From positions 1-31,300 of the IMG/VR virus record IMGVR_UViG_3300043119_000901: 31,300 bases of DNA; one strand, written 5' to 3'. Source of the stretch: a virus. Shown here piece after piece: positions 19,946 to 30,946 of the stretch. Position numbers and translations under genes: made by a program. Under the pieces are notes generated by a model, which worked only from the letters and a program-made list of their open reading frames with translations, made no database searches and was not told the origin of the DNA. The stretch's first letter is position 1. Each line of letters begins with the position of its first letter.

Positions 19946-22468
19946 TTATAAGCCGAAGCCAAAATCATCCGCAAAGGCAATATCCATCACCACGTCATGA
20001 CGTAAAACTTCAACATCATTTTTTTCATCATATGCTACTAAGTAGTATCGCTTGGATTTATCATACTGTTTGTTCTTAAAATTGAACTTTAATCTGAAAA
20101 TTCTCTTACTAGGATCATTATCCTTTTTGTCTGCAATATAGATACATTCGTTAGATATTTTTTCATTGTCTTCTGATATGAAGAAGATATTGTAGCTAGT
20201 TTCTTTGACTACATCACTCACTGCTTCAGACTGAATAAAGTCTAGTGAAGAGATTAGGTTTGTAATCTTTTGAACCATACTCACCAACATAATTTGTGCT
20301 GGTCTTGTATCTGCATGGCCTTTTTCAACTTTTACATCGATAACTGGAATAATCATTTCCTGAGGTGAAGATCCACCATGAACGAAGTTCTGCCCGCCAC
20401 CAGATACTTTAAATACATTAAAACTTATCGGCACAGATACCATTTTGGAATCATTATTCCCCAAGATTTCACCCATGGATAGTGAAATGACCCCATCATC
20501 CTCTAGTGCTTCTTCTGAAACAATAAACCTTCTATTTACAAAGGAATCTTTATCTGCAAGATGAATGATTTTATCTCTTTCCTGTAGCTTATCCCGTTTA
20601 TAAATAAAACCATGATCTGCTGTTACGATAAAATGGTAGGTATTGGCGCTCACTGATAGACGTTTAATCAAAGTAAAGACTTCTTCCACAGCTTCACTGC
20701 AGGCAGTGAATACTTCATTTTCAGTGTTTAGTTTATCCCCTCTTGCATCAATCTGGTTATGGTAAATATAAACTACATCCATACCTGTAAAAACTTCTCT
20801 AAGCTCAGCTTTTTTCATAAGCTTAACATCATCAAATTGAATGCTTCTGCTTTTTTGTGCATTAGAATTTAATATAGCCTCTCGCTGTTTAAGAGAGTCA
20901 CAAGGCATTCCATCCACTAGTACCTTGCTATCCTCCGTTAGTTCAAGGGTTCTATGAGGTAGTAAAGCTCCCATACCAAGTCTGGTATAAGAAGGCAAAA
21001 CACCCATGATAGCTTCAAGCTTTGGAGCACATTTCTCGTCATTCTGTAGCTTTGTGAAAAGAGATTGTCCAACTTCATAGCGCATAGCATCTGAAATGAT
21101 TACTACAACACGGTCTTTGCTAGGCTGAACATATTTGCTATAAAAGTTCCTCTGAAGAGGTAAAACAGATTTCATATCCCCTTTTTTCAGAGCATTATTC
21201 CAACTGTATACGCTTTTTGCCAGGTACTCATTGGTATAGATGTTTTCAACTAGATCTCTTAACTTTTCAAAAAATGCAGCCTCACTTAACTGATCGTAGT
21301 TTAAATAAAATTTTCTGTATTGGCTATCGATCTTGTAATCAGATGTTATATACTGATTGACAATATCCTTTAATCCCTCTTTGATTTGATAATTGACAGC
21401 CAATATCACATAATAGGCACTTTCTAGTAAATGATACTCCGTCCGGTATTTCTCTCTAAAATGCTTTTTACGTCGATCTTTACAGATTTCAGGAATGGTT
21501 AAGTTATTTAGCTTTGCTCCTACATCTTCACTAACAAGTCGATCATTTATCCAGCCAATTATAATTTGATCCACTACCTCAAAGGTATCACAATTTGATA
21601 AGGCTTCCGGGTTGTAGCTCTCTAATGCCGATTTAGCATTAAGGATTTTTGCAACATAAGATGATAACTCATCATATCGCCCCCTGTATAAAACATTATT
21701 CATTAGATCATCAAGGAAAGCGATAATATTACCAGATTTATATGAAACAAAGCTCTTCCATGGCGAAGGTACCTCGCCTTGAATATATCTCTGTGTATAG
21801 GTCACAAACATGGTAATGACAAGTTTTTCTAGTGTAGGCTTTACATCGGTATAGCCAAACTGTTCTTCACATAAACGCCAAAAGGCCTCCAAGAGATCAT
21901 ACTTCTTAAACTCATCTAGAAATTTATTATCTTCCAGTTTATCCTCTGTCAGAACAACACGCACAACTTCATCAAAGAAAGATACTCTTGTTTTACATAG
22001 CACGCTCATCAAGGCTACTTCAATACTTTCTTTAGTGAAATTCTCCAGCTCTAGATCATAAAACTTCTGCGTTCGATCTTTAGCGCCAAAGAACTTAATA
22101 TATTTCTGTATAACAGGTTTGTATTTCTGATCGATTCCCAGGTCCACAGTCAGCAGTGATGCCCGATCAGCGAAGAACTGTTTGGAATAGAGTAGCATAT
22201 CCTCCAGATGGTTATCTCTTACCTGTGGGCGTGGGAATGGTGCATAAATAAGATAGTTTGTTTCTGTATCTTTCCTCTCAAGAAAATATTTGGTATGAAA
22301 CTGATTGTCCTTTTCCAAATGATATATCTTAGCATTAATAATCTCCAAAGAATCAATGTCCTGTTCAAATTCTGCCTTATCATCGTACCAAAACACTAGC
22401 TTGCGAGTTTCCCCAGTGAACTCTTTATTGAGCTTGTCGGTTATCTGCTTTAAATTTAATTCTGCCAT
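19946..22468 (-). CDS. pglZ: PglZ, BREX type 1 alkaline-phosphatase-fold protein
   Basis: This protein, about 840 residues long, has the alkaline-phosphatase core in its second half: VVVIISDAMRYE (metal-binding Asp461 in the numbering of the longest frame), PSYTRLGMGALLP with the candidate nucleophile, YHNQIDARGD (His571, Asp575) and VTADHGFIY (Asp619, His620). The N-terminal 440 residues are alpha-helical, as in PglZ type A. All metal-site residues I can identify are present. PglZ is required for BREX exclusion and host methylation and is thought to bind PglX. ATG at 22468, one codon inside a possible GTG, with GGGAGGG upstream. Gap to pglX 18 nt. Confidence 0.96.
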   Translation of the reverse strand: MAELNLKQITDKLNKEFTGETRKLVFWYDDKAEFEQDIDSLEIINAKIYHLEKDNQFHTKYFLERKDTETNYLIYAPFPRPQVRDNHLEDMLLYSKQFFADRASLLTVDLGIDQKYKPVIQKYIKFFGAKDRTQKFYDLELENFTKESIEVALMSVLCKTRVSFFDEVVRVVLTEDKLEDNKFLDEFKKYDLLEAFWRLCEEQFGYTDVKPTLEKLVITMFVTYTQRYIQGEVPSPWKSFVSYKSGNIIAFLDDLMNNVLYRGRYDELSSYVAKILNAKSALESYNPEALSNCDTFEVVDQIIIGWINDRLVSEDVGAKLNNLTIPEICKDRRKKHFREKYRTEYHLLESAYYVILAVNYQIKEGLKDIVNQYITSDYKIDSQYRKFYLNYDQLSEAAFFEKLRDLVENIYTNEYLAKSVYSWNNALKKGDMKSVLPLQRNFYSKYVQPSKDRVVVIISDAMRYEVGQSLFTKLQNDEKCAPKLEAIMGVLPSYTRLGMGALLPHRTLELTEDSKVLVDGMPCDSLKQREAILNSNAQKSRSIQFDDVKLMKKAELREVFTGMDVVYIYHNQIDARGDKLNTENEVFTACSEAVEEVFTLIKRLSVSANTYHFIVTADHGFIYKRDKLQERDKIIHLADKDSFVNRRFIVSEEALEDDGVISLSMGEILGNNDSKMVSVPISFNVFKVSGGGQNFVHGGSSPQEMIIPVIDVKVEKGHADTRPAQIMLVSMVQKITNLISSLDFIQSEAVSDVVKETSYNIFFISEDNEKISNECIYIADKKDNDPSKRIFRLKFNFKNKQYDKSKRYYLVAYDEKNDVEVLRHDVVMDIAFADDFGFGL

Positions 22469-22486
22469 CACACACCCTCCCTTCTT

Positions 22487-25400
22487 CTAAATTTTAGCCA
22501 GTACATCTAACTTCTTGCCCTCTGTATCCGTTTGAACTTTTTCATAATTAACCTTTACACCATCATCCAGATCAATAGGAGTACGAGCTAATGCAAGATG
22601 GGCAATCTTCTCGTCATACTCTTTTGTCTCTTTTAGCTGCTTTGTCAGTTTCTCTTTTCTCTTTGTCGCTGCAGTCACTTCTCGAGCATTATTGCTGTTT
22701 TCAATGGTCTCCTGCATCCTTGTTATCTCATTTTCGTAAATACGCTGCATCTTATGCAGGTAATCAATGCGCAGGTTACCTATGGTGTTTTCATCGTATC
22801 GGTGCATATATATTAATGCCTTAAAACCATTCTGCTTGCCGCTGTCAAACAGCCAATAGATAGGTCGCTTTCCTGATCCAGTGACAGAATAAGTACTGTA
22901 ATGATCCTTGAAAAAGTCTTTCAGAAAATAATTTCTTATTGTCTCACGAGAGCTATTCCCCTTGTTCCCTAAAGCCTCAGCTATAAAGTCAAGATTCTCC
23001 TCCAAGTTTTCTTCGCCATAAACTTTTTTAACAAATGCTGCAAATAGGCCAACAATATCATCTTTAAAATATTCTTCATCAGTAATTGGAAGGATGTTAT
23101 CTTTATCAGGAATGAAAGTGTTATATTTGCTACTATCCCATTCCCCACCTGCAAAGGCTAATCCATCTACATCAAGACTATAACGGCCAAACATACATCC
23201 AACAGCGTAGGAAATAAAACCTTTAATCAGATCTTGCTTTGTGAGGATGAATTTACTTCCCTTCATTCTTGACATAACATCTTCTCTTGAATCAAATATT
23301 CTATGCACTGTTACATCTTTATCTTCGACTTCTGAAGTCAATTCATTTTGCAAGCCATAGATTCCGATGAAAATGCGGTTAAGTTCTTCTTCTTTATCTT
23401 TAAGCTGGATGAACCTATTATTACACTCAGTTTCCCATATGGAACATGCTTCTGAGACTGTAGAAACAGAGCGAATGAGCGGATGTTGGATGAAATTCCA
23501 TGAGGTTTCAAAAGAATCCCAATCTTGTTTCGATAGATGAATGCATGTTTTCACATATTCATTTATACTGCTCTCTTGACCTGGATCATATATCACCGGA
23601 AATCGCCCTACTTGCCCGACTTCAAATTTTAACGCCGGTGCTATTACTTCAAGGAATGCTTTTGAAACTTTGGAATTAAACATTCCCATTAAATATTGAG
23701 TGTCAATGCTACCACTATACACACATGGACCAGAAGCATTAGAAATATATTGATCTGACTGGTATCTAAAAGCAATATCAGTAGATGCCGTGTCATTCCA
23801 AGAAATAGATTCATGGAAATAATATCGAGTATTTCTTAGTACAGAACGTAGTTTTCCATTTTCGTCCTTGAAATTTCTTAATTCTGATCCGTTGTGCTCC
23901 CAATTGATTATATATTCATTATTCCCATACCATTTTCTGAAATTCCCACCTTTTGTCATTGGGAACCATTTCGCCTCTGAGCTAAAAACCGAAAACTTAT
24001 CAGCCGCAACTTCAAACCATAATCTTACAAAACGTTCATTATCTCCAGTAGTCAATCCCTTTCTTGGAGCTGCCACAGCTTCAAGCATTGGCGAAGTTGC
24101 AAGTATATTTAAGACTCTACTTGAAATCCAATATGCGTAAATGTACTCTGCAACAAATGCAAATTGACTCTGTTTTATATAATATTGATTGCGTATATCA
24201 ACGAACATTCTTTCTTTTTCTCTTTCTGTATCATATTGAATTAGTCTAAGAAAGGTACTTGTGTAATTACTTATAGTTTGAGGCATCAAGACAAAAGCCG
24301 TTGTCTGGACAATTTCTCCCTGTATTTCGTCAAATGCATTAGCTCCAAGGTGTGCCATGTTTATTAACTGCCAACGCAGTAATTTTTCTCTAAATTTAGT
24401 GTATGTAGTTTTATACATCCAAACATGTTGGGTAATCATCGCCTGATAGCCAGTTTCCTTAGCCATTTGACCACACCGTTCAATAAAAATTGCAAACAAA
24501 TCCGCTTTGCTATCGGGATAGTTTTTCTGCACATAATTCGACAATTTTGCACCCATGCCCTTACTACCCAAATACGGAGGATTCGTCACGACCACATCAT
24601 ACTTCTGAGCCATGCTCTGCCCGATCCTGAGAAGAAGTTTCAGTTGCTGCTTCGTCAATTCCAATCCAATGGAATCCAAAGACATCTGCCCATCTTCACT
24701 TGTTATCTCCACAAAACGGCTCACCAACTCCCAATTACACGGTTCTACCTTCAAAATAGAACCATATTCTTTGGCATCCACAAAGGTGTCTAGCAATCCA
24801 GTGATCTGGTTCATAGCATCATTCTTTTCTAGTTCGCTTAATCCAGCACCAAAGTATTTGAGCTGGTTGCGGTTGACAGTACTGCTCTCCTGGATGGAAT
24901 AAATATGACAGGTAGTTTGTCCGTTAAGAATTCTACGGTTGTACTGTCTTGCTTTCATCATCACCGCAAAATAGGCAAGCTGGTAGGCTCTATTATCGAT
25001 ATCTAAGCCATACAGATTGTTATCAACTATACTTTTAGCGGCATCCCTCTGGCTGTATCCACAGCTTTCATATATTTGCATCAGAACATCAAATGCGTAC
25101 ACCAAAATATGGCCACTACCCATTGCTGGATCTATGACCTTGATCTCTTCAGGTTTGATGGTCTTGTATTCTTCTCTAATACTTTCTAACTGTTTTTTAA
25201 CATCCTCATCTTGCTCGGCTTCATCTAGATAATACTTCCAATTAGACTTCAGCTCATCATTGGGATGACCCTCCATCCACAATCGTCCCAAGCTGTTCTC
25301 AACCATATACCGAACAATCCAGTCTGGAGTAAAGAGCTGTGTTGCTGCAGGTATCCGCTCTTTGGTAATTTTAACATTTTTCTTGAGCAGAGCAAAAGTT

Positions 25401-26128
25401 TCATCCTTAGGTTCCGTATTATAATACTGATACAACCAGCCTATGATTTCAACTTGACCTTCTTTGGATACATTAAAATCATCTTCTGAGATATCGTTGA
25501 CCAAGTGATAAACCACCCCATCTTTATCTGTAAAAGAAACATTTAGAAGGAGTTCAGTATAATCACTGGTTTTCTCAAAGAGATCTGGCAAATTAACATT
25601 TAATGCATTGCACTGCTTGATAAAAAGCATTCTAAATAATTCATTCAGCTTGTTCTCATGTTTTAACTGCATGATTCGGTCTTTTTCAAAAGCTGAATAA
25701 TTTAAGTCTACGTCCAATGCATGGGTTACAATATCTGGTTCCGATTTCCCCCTACTTTCAGAAGAAAGCACCCTTACTCGCGTTGGTAGATAGTCATTCA
25801 CTTCCATAAAACGAATAGCAATCAGACGATTGAACCAGGTATAGGCTACTTCCTCGATAACATTTTTATATGCTGTAGAATAATCACCCTGACTGGCTTT
25901 TAGCTGAATTTCTTCTACCAGTTTCTTTCGCTGTTCGATTTCAGTGCTTGCAATAGAGTTCGGCTCTTTGGTTCCAATATCAAAAAACTGAACCGTTTGT
26001 GTTGACTGTGGTAATGGATTCTTGATTTCTTTTTCAGTAATGCCCAAAAGTCCAGCTTTATAGGTTATATCTGCTATGAGCTTATTTCTAGCCCATATAG
26101 CAAAATTCTTAATCGCAGTTTTATTCAT
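22487..26128 (-). CDS. pglX: PglX, BREX adenine-specific DNA methyltransferase
   Basis: A 1213-residue N6-adenine methyltransferase that marks host DNA at a short non-palindromic site so BREX can discriminate self from phage. The N-terminal helical region (1-260) leads to the FTPDWIVRYMVENSLGRLW block. SAM motif I is VIDPAMGSGHIL (331-342), followed by NNLYGLDIDNRAYQLA, and the catalytic motif IV is VVTNPPYLG (513-521). The C-terminal half holds the target-recognition region (GLTTGDNERFVRLWFEV, then the PCVYSG and GQVGRFPV segments) and a terminal coiled coil. The gene is full length with no stop or frameshift. GAGGGGG precedes the ATG. Which site it methylates cannot be read from sequence. 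Confidence 0.97.
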   Translation of the reverse strand: MNKTAIKNFAIWARNKLIADITYKAGLLGITEKEIKNPLPQSTQTVQFFDIGTKEPNSIASTEIEQRKKLVEEIQLKASQGDYSTAYKNVIEEVAYTWFNRLIAIRFMEVNDYLPTRVRVLSSESRGKSEPDIVTHALDVDLNYSAFEKDRIMQLKHENKLNELFRMLFIKQCNALNVNLPDLFEKTSDYTELLLNVSFTDKDGVVYHLVNDISEDDFNVSKEGQVEIIGWLYQYYNTEPKDETFALLKKNVKITKERIPAATQLFTPDWIVRYMVENSLGRLWMEGHPNDELKSNWKYYLDEAEQDEDVKKQLESIREEYKTIKPEEIKVIDPAMGSGHILVYAFDVLMQIYESCGYSQRDAAKSIVDNNLYGLDIDNRAYQLAYFAVMMKARQYNRRILNGQTTCHIYSIQESSTVNRNQLKYFGAGLSELEKNDAMNQITGLLDTFVDAKEYGSILKVEPCNWELVSRFVEITSEDGQMSLDSIGLELTKQQLKLLLRIGQSMAQKYDVVVTNPPYLGSKGMGAKLSNYVQKNYPDSKADLFAIFIERCGQMAKETGYQAMITQHVWMYKTTYTKFREKLLRWQLINMAHLGANAFDEIQGEIVQTTAFVLMPQTISNYTSTFLRLIQYDTEREKERMFVDIRNQYYIKQSQFAFVAEYIYAYWISSRVLNILATSPMLEAVAAPRKGLTTGDNERFVRLWFEVAADKFSVFSSEAKWFPMTKGGNFRKWYGNNEYIINWEHNGSELRNFKDENGKLRSVLRNTRYYFHESISWNDTASTDIAFRYQSDQYISNASGPCVYSGSIDTQYLMGMFNSKVSKAFLEVIAPALKFEVGQVGRFPVIYDPGQESSINEYVKTCIHLSKQDWDSFETSWNFIQHPLIRSVSTVSEACSIWETECNNRFIQLKDKEEELNRIFIGIYGLQNELTSEVEDKDVTVHRIFDSREDVMSRMKGSKFILTKQDLIKGFISYAVGCMFGRYSLDVDGLAFAGGEWDSSKYNTFIPDKDNILPITDEEYFKDDIVGLFAAFVKKVYGEENLEENLDFIAEALGNKGNSSRETIRNYFLKDFFKDHYSTYSVTGSGKRPIYWLFDSGKQNGFKALIYMHRYDENTIGNLRIDYLHKMQRIYENEITRMQETIENSNNAREVTAATKRKEKLTKQLKETKEYDEKIAHLALARTPIDLDDGVKVNYEKVQTDTEGKKLDVLAKI

Positions 26129-26140
26129 GGTTTTCCCCCT

Positions 26141-29100
26141 CTAAAACTCAATGTTTATAATAGTATCTTGATCGAGTTCCTTCATGATTTTTTCTCTTAA
26201 ATCACTCATATATTTATCTAAATCTTGAGCTGTTTCTATTTGCCATGATGAAGTCAAGCTTACATTTTTAATGCTGATGCTCTTTCTTTTTTTCACCGGC
26301 GGCCTTGGAATTGAATTTCCACCGCCATATGGAGGTGTTGTTTCTGCTATTTTTTCGTCTTTTCTGGCCATTTCATTAAGGAGTCTTACTTTCAGTGCAT
26401 CTGCTTCAACCTTTACATTCTGAAGTGTAGCCACATTGTTGCAGGTAGTGGCTTTATCATGAATTTCTTTAAATAGCTTAATATATCGGTCTTTTAGCTC
26501 ATCCTTATAAGCCTTGGTATCAAGCACCTCAAATACCCTAGTTTTTGCATCTGCTATGGCATCCAGGATTGGTTGTTCCATTTTTGTAAGAACAGCCATA
26601 TAAGCATCGTTAAAACGTTCTAAAAGATCAGGCAGTTTAGGAATATCACTGTATGGCATTTGTTTGGTCAAAATGCCTTTAATCGCCTTGACACATTCCT
26701 CGACCTTTTCATCAACTATAAAGGTTTTACTTTCATCATAGATTGTCATCAATCGAAGGGCACGTTCAAAAATAGCTTTTTGTTCCCCTGAAAAAAATGC
26801 TTTTACAGGTTCATAATCTTCCGCAAAATCAAGATAGTCATCACGCTCAGAATGAACTTTCTTGAAAAATTCTGAAGGAGACTCTATCTGAACAACTGCA
26901 CGAAGTAAGCTTTTACCATTAGTAACGATTTTCTTTCCTGGAAATTGGTGACTGCGATACATGATTTCAAATTTTTCCAGTTCGTTTATAATATTCTTGC
27001 TATAGCTCTGGAATGATTGCATCATGGAATCATCGTCATCATTAATACTTGACACGCCAAATAATTCCTTCATTACTTCTCGAACAGCTTTCTTCTCTTC
27101 AATGCCCGCTTGCTTACGTCTTTCTGTGAGAAGTTTTTCAACATACTCTTTCTTTGTGATATATCGAATGATTTCATCTTCCGATTTATTCATTAAGGTA
27201 ATACTTGCACCATTAACCGTCATGGATATATCTCCATTTTTAAACAGCTTTGCTACTATCCATTCCACATCATCTTCCACAAAACCATAAGGTGCTTTCA
27301 TGAAACGATCCATAATGCTTTTCATGGATGTTTTAGTATGCATTGAAGAATTACTGGCAATATAACTCAGAACATCATGAATAGCGTGTGCATTTGCTTC
27401 CTGACCATCTTCAAGAGTCAATGACTGTTGGTTCGATGCCTTAAATAATGCTCTAATATTTGCTTCATTCATAGCAGCATTAATATAGGTTAACTTATGA
27501 TACACGGTAGAAACTAACCGTCCGATAGATTCTGTGATACGAGAAGAAACTTCCTTTAATCCAATCTGTGCTTTATCTCCGTTTACATAGATTTCAGCAT
27601 TTTTCATAGATTCTTGCAGGAATAGTTTTGCATTGCCATTTCTTTCACGCATCTCAATGCGCTTAGCCTCTTTAATCTGTTCAAACTTGGCTAATTTATT
27701 TGAAGTCGTAAGCCTTAAGTATTTCTCTATCTTAAGAGCACTTCGGAGTTCATTTAAAAATGTAGAATCATTAGGCAGTACAACAAGTACTTCCTTACCC
27801 TGGCCTGACATCATTCGAAGGGTTGTTTCATCTTCTGCATAATCAGACCCTGGAGTTAATACACGAACACCGATATCGTGATTTTGATTAGACTTGTAGG
27901 GTCTATCATCTACGATTTGATTAAATGCAAAGCTATATCTTCCATTGAATGCCGGATATCGGTATTTCTTATCACTGAAAATATCTTCAAAAATCAATTC
28001 AGACGCTTTACTAATTACCTCTGCCATCTCGACGTTCTGGTTTTCAATTTCTCTATTGATTTCCTGCTCTTCATCTGTTAAGAATACATATATTTCACCA
28101 TTTTTTTGAACTAGCATCTGACGAACTAAAATCTTCAGTGCTTCTTCTACTCGCTTTTTCAAAGTAATTCTATCGGTGTCAATATCTGATATCATCAGAC
28201 TAGTTATATTGTCAATATTCGCAGTAATTTCTTTAACATACTTAATCATAAACAAAGTTTTTAGAACATTGACATTAAAGCAATTCTCTTCTTGATCAGG
28301 ATTGATATAGCTATTGTCAGCCGCACGTGAAATAACCCCCTTGTGGCTGTGGTCCAAAAACTGATGCAGGGCATCATAGAACACATTAAAGGGAATCAAA
28401 GCTCCATGCTCTCTATCCATAAGTTTCATGGCCGATTCTTTAAATAGCGCAATCATGGAACGTTCACCCTCAGAAAGATGCTTACCGGACGCACCATGAG
28501 TTCTGATAGAAGTTAAAACACTTGCCAGCAAATTGAACTGATAAGGTACAAAAGGATACACCAAAGAAAAGTCATTTTCATTAGTATATAATTTCTTTTC
28601 TATACCATCATTAAAGACAATTAGATTTTTAATAATCGTTGATTTTTGCTCATATAAGATTCTTAAAGTTTGATCAGCTGTTGTTGTTTTATCAAGGATT
28701 CTTTTCTTAATAACCTCATCTACATTGGCAGATGACAAGGAAAGACGTGTGTCAAAACGTCCTTGAATCTTTGAAAAATCATTGCCTTTTGTCTTTGTAA
28801 TGGAGTCAATATCCTGTTGACTAGTCACAACTATCCAGACCTTACCTTGGCAAGCGGTACCTAGATCCTCAGTAACTGTCTGAAGATTAAGCATGAGCCT
28901 AGAATCCTCGCCTATGTACTGCCCAATCTCATCTACTAAAAATACGATATGATGGTTTCGTCCTTTTTGGTCAAGATATTCTTTCACCATCTTGGCAAAA
29001 TTCTCTATACTAAGTTGATAAGGTTCCGTAGCCTTTTCGCACCAATTCCTAGCTGCTGCTTCGCTCATGAAGTCCATTTCTGACAGGACTTCAACTACAG

Positions 29101-29722
29101 AGTCTTGAATGAAGTCAAATTTATGTCTGGATTCTTCCCAAGATTTCCCGAAGTCTTCCTGAAATTTATTTTTAAATATCTCGTATTTCCCTTGCTCTAC
29201 CAATTGCCTTTCCAAATCTGCAAGAAAAGGAATGGATCCACAAAAACCTTGCATTTCATTAAACACCTTTAAAAATACAGAAACAATGGCATCCTTTGAC
29301 TGTTTTCCTGACATTTCACTCTTTGAATCAATGTTAAAGAGAATTACATCTGTAGGAACACTAGCCGCAAGTTTCATATCTGCAAGCACCATTGGGTCGA
29401 TAATTTTGTTGTCCTCTATAAAATAATCGATCGCATTCTTTCCATTGACTACCTTGTTCTCAAGTAAATAAGATAATATTTTTAAGAAGTGGGACTTACC
29501 ACTACCAAAGAAACCAGAAATCCAAACACCCATTTTATCTGTATGGCCGTTGATACCTTTTTTGTAACTGCTTAAAAAGTCCGCAAAGTGCTTTTGAAGC
29601 TCTCTGGTAACAACATATTCTTCAAGTTCCTGCTTGATATTTTCATCATCTGCCTGTCCAACCTTAATAACACCCTTGATATCTCGATCAATTGGCTTTG
29701 CAAACATATCTTTTATAAACAT
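26141..29722 (-). CDS. brxC: BrxC, BREX P-loop ATPase
   Basis: The 1193-residue ATPase is one of the large core components. It opens with MFIKDMFAKPIDRDIKGVIK, a conserved BrxC start. Walker A is GFFGSGKSH (70-78), Walker B is IVFLVDEIGQYI (259-270), and an IVVTSQQD sensor follows. The middle region is long and helical, and the C-terminal part contains a proline-rich RPPVKKRKS linker before a short basic tail (SISIKNVSLTSSWQIE). Size and motif order match type 1 BREX. ATP-driven remodelling on DNA with PglX and PglZ is suspected, not established here. AGAGGGGG lies about 7 nt before the ATG. It follows brxB by 13 nt. Confidence 0.96.
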   Translation of the reverse strand: MFIKDMFAKPIDRDIKGVIKVGQADDENIKQELEEYVVTRELQKHFADFLSSYKKGINGHTDKMGVWISGFFGSGKSHFLKILSYLLENKVVNGKNAIDYFIEDNKIIDPMVLADMKLAASVPTDVILFNIDSKSEMSGKQSKDAIVSVFLKVFNEMQGFCGSIPFLADLERQLVEQGKYEIFKNKFQEDFGKSWEESRHKFDFIQDSVVEVLSEMDFMSEAAARNWCEKATEPYQLSIENFAKMVKEYLDQKGRNHHIVFLVDEIGQYIGEDSRLMLNLQTVTEDLGTACQGKVWIVVTSQQDIDSITKTKGNDFSKIQGRFDTRLSLSSANVDEVIKKRILDKTTTADQTLRILYEQKSTIIKNLIVFNDGIEKKLYTNENDFSLVYPFVPYQFNLLASVLTSIRTHGASGKHLSEGERSMIALFKESAMKLMDREHGALIPFNVFYDALHQFLDHSHKGVISRAADNSYINPDQEENCFNVNVLKTLFMIKYVKEITANIDNITSLMISDIDTDRITLKKRVEEALKILVRQMLVQKNGEIYVFLTDEEQEINREIENQNVEMAEVISKASELIFEDIFSDKKYRYPAFNGRYSFAFNQIVDDRPYKSNQNHDIGVRVLTPGSDYAEDETTLRMMSGQGKEVLVVLPNDSTFLNELRSALKIEKYLRLTTSNKLAKFEQIKEAKRIEMRERNGNAKLFLQESMKNAEIYVNGDKAQIGLKEVSSRITESIGRLVSTVYHKLTYINAAMNEANIRALFKASNQQSLTLEDGQEANAHAIHDVLSYIASNSSMHTKTSMKSIMDRFMKAPYGFVEDDVEWIVAKLFKNGDISMTVNGASITLMNKSEDEIIRYITKKEYVEKLLTERRKQAGIEEKKAVREVMKELFGVSSINDDDDSMMQSFQSYSKNIINELEKFEIMYRSHQFPGKKIVTNGKSLLRAVVQIESPSEFFKKVHSERDDYLDFAEDYEPVKAFFSGEQKAIFERALRLMTIYDESKTFIVDEKVEECVKAIKGILTKQMPYSDIPKLPDLLERFNDAYMAVLTKMEQPILDAIADAKTRVFEVLDTKAYKDELKDRYIKLFKEIHDKATTCNNVATLQNVKVEADALKVRLLNEMARKDEKIAETTPPYGGGNSIPRPPVKKRKSISIKNVSLTSSWQIETAQDLDKYMSDLREKIMKELDQDTIINIEF

Positions 29723-29735
29723 ATCTTATCCCCCT

Positions 29736-30314
29736 CTAATCTACTAGCTTAAAAGCTCTGTAGTAATTATCATCTTTTATGGTTGAAAAAAGGACCAATT
29801 CTTGTCCATCATATTTTCCAGGATAGAAAAGCACTACCGGCACTCTGTCTATCGCTTGATGGAGATTATTAAGTATCTTATGTGATCTTAGTATCGGATA
29901 ACATTTACCTATCCCTATCAGAAAGACTACTGCATCCTTCGGTGTGTTTTCTTGTATATGTTTTACAATCATGCTGGCTTCATCATTAACTTGTAATAGA
30001 TTTCCTACAGCTTTGATGATTCGTTCCAGACCCTTTCTCTTTTCAAATTTAAAGCATTGGTCCATGAATCCCTCTGATTCTAGAATATCAATTACAATAT
30101 CATATAAATCAAAGACAACCAGCTCAAAGCCATCTGAACCTTTTAAATTTTTACCCTTCATATAATCAATTCGTTCCCTGACAATCAACTCTTTCTCAGC
30201 AGGATAATCAAAAACATAGTACCCTACTTCATTTCCCAATCCTTTGTTCTGTCTAAAACTCTCACTCTTTATCAGACGCTCAGCAACATCCAGCCTTTCT
30301 TCTAAACTGGCCAT
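29736..30314 (-). CDS. brxB: BrxB, DUF1788 family BREX component
   Basis: A 192-residue DUF1788 protein. Landmarks are the LDVAERLIKSESFRQNKGLGNEV region, VGYYVFDYPAEKE, ELVVFDLYDIVIDILE, DAVVFLIGIGKCYPILRSHKILNNLH and RVPVVLFYPGKYDG. These form the usual Rossmann-like pattern. BrxB is essential for type 1 BREX defence, with an undefined biochemical role. The ATG directly follows the brxA TAG with no gap, and GGGGGTGAG in the brxA end serves as ribosome-binding site, so translation is coupled. Confidence 0.94.
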   Translation of the reverse strand: MASLEERLDVAERLIKSESFRQNKGLGNEVGYYVFDYPAEKELIVRERIDYMKGKNLKGSDGFELVVFDLYDIVIDILESEGFMDQCFKFEKRKGLERIIKAVGNLLQVNDEASMIVKHIQENTPKDAVVFLIGIGKCYPILRSHKILNNLHQAIDRVPVVLFYPGKYDGQELVLFSTIKDDNYYRAFKLVD

Positions 30315-30917
30315 CTATCTCACCCCCATCAAAGTATGAAGTGTTAACCCCATATGGTTTTCTTTGAGTTTATCCTCTAATGTCTTGTCGAGGATTGGTT
30401 TTCGAATTTTTCGGACCTTAGTTGCCCTTTCCAAAACCCCAGCTTCCATAAGAAGGGTCTTATAACAATTCCCAAGGCGCTTCAATGTATAATCTGTCCA
30501 CTTAGCAACTCGCTCATTTTGTAATTGCTTGTCTTTGAAGAAGATACTGATATCGCTATCTGTGATTTCATCCACACCAATAATCAGTTTTTCACGGTAG
30601 ACCTCATACATGAAATCAAAGAACAGTGTATCGCTCTCCATTATTGCGACTAAAGTAATAAGCTTTTGATTCAATATGTCACTTTCTTCAAATAATCTAT
30701 AAAAGCTAGGATCCAAGGCTTTAACACGAGTAGATATGGTATTGAAAATTTGAATGGATCTTGCTTCTGTCGGTGCTGAAAATATATTTTCTTCTAAATT
30801 CATTTCCTTTATTTCTGGTAGCGTCTTTCCACTATTCAGTAATTGAATTACCTTGCGAAATTCGGAAAACCAGAACGATAGTTTAACCATGCCTGCACTG
30901 TATTCTTTACGTTCCAT
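30315..30917 (-). CDS. brxA: BrxA, DUF1819 family BREX component
   Basis: A 200-residue DUF1819 protein with the typical opening (YSAGMVKLSFWFSEFRKVIQLL, then EENIFSAPTEARSIQIFNTISTRV) and the LFFDFMYEVYREKLI and RVAKWTDYTLKRLGNCYKTLLMEAGVL blocks. The last block is the winged-helix part. Characterised BrxA proteins bind DNA. AGGAGG lies 9 nt before the ATG. It is the first core gene of the operon, 30 nt after the regulator. Confidence 0.95.
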   Translation of the reverse strand: MERKEYSAGMVKLSFWFSEFRKVIQLLNSGKTLPEIKEMNLEENIFSAPTEARSIQIFNTISTRVKALDPSFYRLFEESDILNQKLITLVAIMESDTLFFDFMYEVYREKLIIGVDEITDSDISIFFKDKQLQNERVAKWTDYTLKRLGNCYKTLLMEAGVLERATKVRKIRKPILDKTLEDKLKENHMGLTLHTLMGVR

Positions 30918-30946
30918 ATTGTTTTTCCTCCTGTTATCATATCTAT

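Noticed and set aside
22487-26128. Phase variation of pglX
   Set aside because: I looked for a long homopolymer or short tandem tract in the gene and for a second pglX copy or inverted repeats nearby and saw none.
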